Of a stretch of 64,000 nt of DNA, positions 58,680 through 64,000 are shown piece after piece (position 1 is the first letter of the stretch; each line of letters begins with the position of its first letter). Position numbers and translations under genes: made by a program. Source of the stretch: Paenibacillus polymyxa M1 (lineage in GTDB: Bacteria; Bacillota; Bacilli; Paenibacillales; Paenibacillaceae). The stretch spans positions 4,778,501 to 4,842,500 of the forward strand of contig NC_017542.1 in the NCBI RefSeq assembly GCF_000237325.1. The letters run 5' to 3'. Below the pieces are notes generated by a model that was given only the letters and a program-made list of their open reading frames with translations, was not told where the DNA came from and did not search any database.

Positions 58680-59335
58680 ATGGGTTTGTTGTCATTGTCA
58701 TCGGCCTCATGCTGTGTTTTGACTATGGCACGTCCCAGAAATGGTCTTGTATACCTCTGATCAATCCTGCTTTGCGAGGATTGATCAATGGAACCCATTC
58801 GGCAGCACCCGGATGGTTCTGGTAACCGAAGCCAAGTCCAATACCGTGGCCTATTGAACGTCATGGTACACCTGCCACAGGCCAGGGTCGCTATCGTAAA
58901 AAGAGGACAAAGGTGGTGCTTGGCCGAGCTGTTTTAAAGCCGTATCGCCGCGTTTGAGTACGCTATCGTGAGCATGTATGGCAATGAATAATCCGTCAGT
59001 TACCTGTGTCTGGATATGTTATGGGGTCAAAGAGTATAGCAAAAACTGTGGTTTTTGCTGGTGAATCCGAACAGGCGATGCTCCATTCTAACCCGCACCG
59101 ATCTGACACTGGAGGCGATCTAGATTATCGAACTTTATACCGCCCGCTTCAAAATCAAACACCTTCTGGGCGCTAAAGCAATCCATCGGCGGATTCAGCT
59201 ACCACTTTTGTAGCAAATCCATTCCGAAGCTCAACCGGTATTTGAAAAAGGATCGGGTTCACCCTCTGGGGTTGTTGGAAGAGGAGAAAGCACAACGGGA
59301 CATCCGCCTAACTGTAAAGATGAGAATGGTAAACG
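58680..59335 (+). pseudogene. Decayed transposase
   Basis: Short stretches in changing plus-strand frames read like the end of a DDE transposase: GRYRKKRTKVVLGRAVLKPYR near 58880, LTLEAI and IIELYTARFKIKHLL near 59110-59160, and LLEEEKAQRDIRLTVK near 59275-59320. Stops and frame changes interrupt it many times. The IS family is not certain. Confidence 0.6.
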
Positions 59336-59360
59336 ATAACCAAAATGGATCCCCACGGGG

Positions 59361-60351
59361 CTTAAGATAAAAGGAACCAAGAAAAGAACCGAAATCTTGC
59401 TTCAGGAAGCCAGGAAGAATTATCATATGGAAGGACAAGCACTCGCGGTTGAAAACGAAGATATGCGTAAGAGTAAAAGCAGCTACTCCATTCGTTAATA
59501 GCAAAAGGCTGTTCGCAGACTTTATGCTTCGATGGCTAGAGATGATGAAAAACAGCATCGGGCTTATCTCCTATATCTCCTATTCCGACACTTAAAAGGC
59601 CACGTAGATCCTTTTTCCGAGAGAAAGGGATGTATTGCTTGATGATTTAACTACAGAGGATTTTCAGAACTTGTATTCCCATGAAATGAATGTGCAAGGT
59701 GTCAGCGCCAATACCGTTATTCATTATCACGCGAACATTGCAGAGCCCTTCAGTATGCCATGAAAATAAAGCTGATTGTGGCGAATCTCCCTGACTTAGT
59801 TGAAAGCCCAAAAAAGAACAATTACGTCGTGAGCTTCTACAATGCCGAGGAGCTGAATCAACTCCTCGCAGTAATCCGAGGCGAAAGAATTGAGCTTTCC
59901 GTTATCCTGGCTGCCTTTTATGGGCTAAGCCGAAGCGAGGTCCTAGGATTAAAATGGTCGGCTATTGATTTATTAAATTGGACTATTAATATTAAACATA
60001 CCGCCACATCGGGCAGTTAGAATAGTAGATATATTGAACTTGAAAAGGACCGAACCAAGAATAAAGCCAGTCGCCATATACTGCTACTGATGGACACGTT
60101 CTATGAGCTTCTGATTCGTATGAAGGAATAACAGGAATTCTATCGCTTATCTTCTGACAATTCTTATTGTCTTGAATACCTGGAGTATATTTATGTAGAT
60201 GTATTAGGGGTAAGCATGAAAGAAGTTTCAGGAATGGTTAGGCCACAGCGATTATGCAACAACGGCAAATATTTATTCGCATATGGAATACAACTCATTC
60301 AGCTCAAACAATGAGTGGGGTACTAAAGCTCAAATAAAAAAAGCTCACTAG
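59361..60351 (+). pseudogene. Tyrosine recombinase (integrase), frameshifted
   Basis: A tyrosine integrase of the Tn916/phage type spread over several frames. Seen in order are an N-terminal region (TKKRTEILLQEARKNYHMEG), a SAM-like core-binding part (LLDDLTTEDFQNLYSHEMNVQGVSANTV in two pieces, 59640-59740), the catalytic-domain start (LNQLLAVIRGERIELSVILAAFYGLSRSEVLGL in two pieces, with the first catalytic Arg), and the C-terminus LGHSDYATTANIYSHMEY with the Tyr nucleophile. At least three stops or frame changes show it is dead. It ends 30 bases from the 3' end of tRNA-Leu, as integrases of tRNA-targeted elements usually do. Confidence 0.8.
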
Positions 60352-60370
60352 AGAATGTCTCTAATGAACT
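60334..60370 (-). terminator. Terminator of the tRNA array supplied by the island
   Basis: On the minus strand AGTTCATTAGAGA pairs, with two G-U pairs, with TCTCTAGTGAGCT across a 3-base loop and is followed by seven T. It overlaps the last codons of the integrase relic and lies 12 bases after tRNA-Leu. Confidence 0.75.
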
Positions 60371-60380
60371 CTTTTAGTTA

Positions 60381-60423
60381 ATACCGGCGAGAGGACTCGA
60401 ACCTCCACGGTTTCCCACTCGAT
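60381..60423 (-). repeat. Inner attachment-site repeat (within tRNA-Leu)
   Basis: The 43-base partner of 53704-53746, forming the 3' half of the intact tRNA-Leu gene. Confidence 0.85.
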
Positions 60424-60460
60424 TTTGAGTCGAGCGCGTCTGCCATTCCGCCACGCCGGC
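60382..60460 (-). tRNA. tRNA-Leu (CAA)
   Basis: Cloverleaf with anticodon loop CTCAAAA, acceptor GCCGGCG paired to CGCCGGT, T arm GGTTCGAGTCC. CCA is not encoded. The short variable arm makes it smaller than many leucine tRNAs. It is the integration site of the island. Confidence 0.93.
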
Positions 60461-60471
60461 ATATTTAATTA

Positions 60472-60546
60472 TGGAGGCGCCACCCAGATTTGAACTGGGG
60501 AATAAAGCTTTTGCAGAGCTTTGCCTTACCACTTGGCTATGGCGCC
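60472..60546 (-). tRNA. tRNA-Cys (GCA)
   Basis: Anticodon loop CTGCAAA, acceptor GGCGCCA/TGGCGCC, T arm AGTTCAAATCT; CCA encoded. Confidence 0.95.
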
Positions 60547-60557
60547 AGAGTATAAAA

Positions 60558-60629
60558 AGCGGACGACGGGAATCGAACCCGCGACCCTCGCCTTGGCAAG
60601 GCGATGCTCTACCGCTGAGCCACGTCCGC
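60558..60629 (-). tRNA. tRNA-Gly (GCC)
   Basis: Anticodon loop TTGCCAA, acceptor GCGGACG/CGTCCGC, T arm GGTTCGATTCC; CCA not encoded. Confidence 0.95.
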
Positions 60630-60635
60630 ATAAGA

Positions 60636-60710
60636 TGGCTGGGGATATAGGATTTGAACCTATGCATGACGGAGTCAAAGTCCGTTGCCTTACCGCTTGG
60701 CTAATCCCCA
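60636..60710 (-). tRNA. tRNA-Gln (TTG)
   Basis: Anticodon loop CTTTGAC, acceptor TGGGGAT/ATCCCCA, T arm GGTTCAAATCC; CCA encoded. Confidence 0.95.
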
Positions 60711-60719
60711 ATAAGAAAG

Positions 60720-60793
60720 GGCGGCCGATGGGGCTTGAACCCACGAATGCCGGAGTCACAGTCCGGTGCGTTAACCACTTCGCCACGACCGCC
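60720..60793 (-). tRNA. tRNA-His (GTG)
   Basis: Anticodon loop CTGTGAC; the extra G at position -1 opposite C73, typical of histidine tRNA, is present. CCA not encoded. Confidence 0.95.
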
Positions 60794-60809
60794 GCAAGTA
60801 ATAATTGTA

Positions 60810-60883
60810 TGGCAGGGGCAGCAGGAATTGAACCCACACCAACGGTTTTGGAGACCGTTGTTCTACCTTTAAACTATGCCCCT
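60810..60883 (-). tRNA. tRNA-Trp (CCA)
   Basis: Anticodon loop CTCCAAA, acceptor AGGGGCA/TGCCCCT, T arm GGTTCAATTCC; 3' CCA encoded. Confidence 0.95.
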
Positions 60884-60890
60884 ATAAAAC

Positions 60891-60976
60891 TGGTGGAGGA
60901 TGATGGATTCGAACCACCGAACCCGTAAGGGAGCAGATTTACAGTCTGATGCGTTTGGCCACTTCGCTAATCCTCC
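60891..60976 (-). tRNA. tRNA-Tyr (GTA)
   Basis: Anticodon loop CTGTAAA with a long variable arm (CTCCCTTACGGG), acceptor GGAGGAT/ATCCTCC; CCA encoded. Confidence 0.95.
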
Positions 60977-60980
60977 AAAA

Positions 60981-61056
<76 letters not shown>

Positions 61057-61079
61057 ACAAAAACTATTCAATTAAAAGT

Positions 61080-61151
<72 letters not shown>

Positions 61152-61186
61152 TCACAATAAGACCCTTTATCAAGTAATACATTAAA

Positions 61187-61263
61187 TGGCGGAACTGACG
61201 GGATTCGAACCCGCGATCTCCTGCGTGACAGGCAGGCATGTTAGGCCTCTACACCACAGTTCC
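61187..61263 (-). tRNA. tRNA-Asp (GTC)
   Basis: Anticodon loop CTGTCAC, acceptor GGAACTG/CAGTTCC, T arm GGTTCGAATCC; CCA encoded. Confidence 0.95.
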
Positions 61264-61274
61264 ATAATAGATTT

Positions 61275-61355
<81 letters not shown>

Positions 61356-61380
61356 ACAATAATAAGTATTTATTTTCAAA

Positions 61381-61456
61381 TGGTGGAGGCTGAGGGGATC
61401 GAACCCCCGACCCTCTGCTTGTAAGGCAGATGCTCTCCCAGCTGAGCTAAGCCTCC
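61381..61456 (-). tRNA. tRNA-Val (TAC)
   Basis: Anticodon loop CTTACAA, acceptor GGAGGCT/AGCCTCC, T arm GGTTCGATCCC; CCA encoded. Confidence 0.95.
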
Positions 61457-61475
61457 TCAACGGAACACTTCTCAT

Positions 61476-61504
61476 ATTATACCATAACAAACTTTTTAAT
61501 GCAA
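61476..61504 (-). promoter_or_regulatory. Internal promoter of the tRNA array
   Basis: A -35 TTGCAT (61499-61504) and a perfect -10 TATAAT (61476-61481) are 17 bases apart in the widest tRNA spacer, between tRNA-Glu and tRNA-Val. The last twelve tRNAs could be transcribed independently of the rRNA operon. Confidence 0.7.
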
Positions 61505-61514
61505 CTTTTTTTTA

Positions 61515-61586
61515 TGACCCGTAGGGGATTCGAACCCCTGTTACCTCCGTGAAAGGGAGGTGTCTTAACCCCTTGACCAACGGGCC
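61515..61586 (-). tRNA. tRNA-Glu (TTC)
   Basis: Anticodon loop CTTTCAC, acceptor GGCCCGT/ACGGGTC, T arm GGTTCGAATCC; CCA not encoded. Confidence 0.95.
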
Positions 61587-61603
61587 ATGCTATAGAATAA
61601 TTC

Positions 61604-61695
61604 TGGCGGAGAGAGAGGGATTCGAACCCTCGAGACGCTTTTGGCGCCTACACGATTTCCAATCGTGCTCCTTCGGCCAACTCGGACACCTCTCC
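61604..61695 (-). tRNA. tRNA-Ser (GGA)
   Basis: Anticodon loop TTGGAAA, long variable arm (TAGGCGCCAAAAGCGTCT), acceptor GGAGAGG/TCTCTCC; CCA encoded. Confidence 0.95.
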
Positions 61696-61698
61696 ATA

Positions 61699-61774
61699 TG
61701 GCTCCCCGAACAGGACTCGAACCTGTGACAACTCGATTAACAGTCGAGTGCTCTACCAACTGAGCTATCAGGGA
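61699..61774 (-). tRNA. tRNA-Asn (GTT)
   Basis: Anticodon loop CTGTTAA, acceptor TCCCTGA/TCGGGGA, T arm GGTTCGAGTCC; CCA encoded. It is the first tRNA after the 23S gene, 67 bases away. Confidence 0.95.
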
Positions 61775-61841
61775 ATATTAACACTTGTTTCAAGGTTACA
61801 CCCTGAAAACTGGATCCGAAACTTCATTGCGCTTTATCTTA

Positions 61842-64000
<2,159 letters not shown>

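Noticed and set aside
58574..58864. A 96-codon minus-strand frame upstream of marR
   Set aside because: It crosses the Fur-box palindrome and the transposase relic and shows no domain.
60521..60928. Long plus-strand open frame (135 codons)
   Set aside because: It lies antisense across five consecutive tRNA genes; the protein-like repeats arise from tRNA T arms.

Overview
The window reads as a chromosomal segment of a spore-forming, low-to-mid GC Gram-positive bacterium of the Paenibacillus type. The evidence is an sspI spore-protein gene behind a sigma-G-like promoter, CcpA (cre) sites, LicT antiterminator targets, Lia and Bce envelope-stress modules, YwmB, and a Bacillales-style tRNA array behind a 23S rRNA gene. 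The genus is inferred from gene content and was not tested by alignment.

Layout. 1-4.1 kb: a sugar-binding lipoprotein (cut by the window edge) with a YesM/YesN-type two-component system. 4.2-7.5 kb: a five-gene alkylation-damage operon (adaA, ogt, a radical-SAM SplB-like gene, an AlkA-like glycosylase, an AlkD-like glycosylase). 7.7-9.2 kb: an amino acid:Na+ symporter. 9.4-14.3 kb: an aryl-beta-glucoside system (6-phospho-beta-glucosidase, LicT, PTS IIBCA). Each of its three genes has its own promoter, an antiterminator target or target-like site, and a terminator. 14.3-25.0 kb: a sugar isomerase, split transketolase, FGGY kinase, PRD activator, lactose/cellobiose-type PTS and a DUF4038 (GH140-like) hydrolase. 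Together these look like a complete uptake and catabolic route for an apiose-containing disaccharide. 25-30.8 kb: an ECF sigma factor, a broken polysaccharide deacetylase and a MacAB/TolC-like export operon. 30.9-36 kb: a BceRS-BceAB peptide-antibiotic detoxification module with a new small membrane protein and two matching operators. 36-39.3 kb: decayed fragments around an ECF sigma/anti-sigma pair. 39.4-46.6 kb: housekeeping genes (TrmH-like methyltransferase, KtrA, sspI, prfC, zwf, ywmB, and one orphan). 46.6-51.4 kb: a Lia/Psp envelope-stress cluster with two PspA proteins. 51.5-53.5 kb: an MFS pump with a TetR regulator. 53.7-60.4 kb: an integrated island. 60.4-64 kb: fifteen tRNAs and the 3' two thirds of a 23S rRNA, all on the minus strand.

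The two most interesting systems are the proposed PTS-linked apiose locus and the island. The island is bounded by a 43-bp near-perfect repeat of the 3' end of tRNA-Leu. It carries a dead tyrosine integrase beside the intact tRNA, a ParA fragment at the far end, a transposase relic, and as cargo an intact marR-sufC-sufD-sufB-orf-nfu operon. That operon starts behind a 41-bp perfect palindrome holding an excellent Fur box, so it is probably an iron-starvation-induced Fe-S assembly system acquired horizontally. A perfect hairpin terminator just outside the outer repeat is probably the original tRNA-operon terminator, displaced about 6.7 kb by the insertion.
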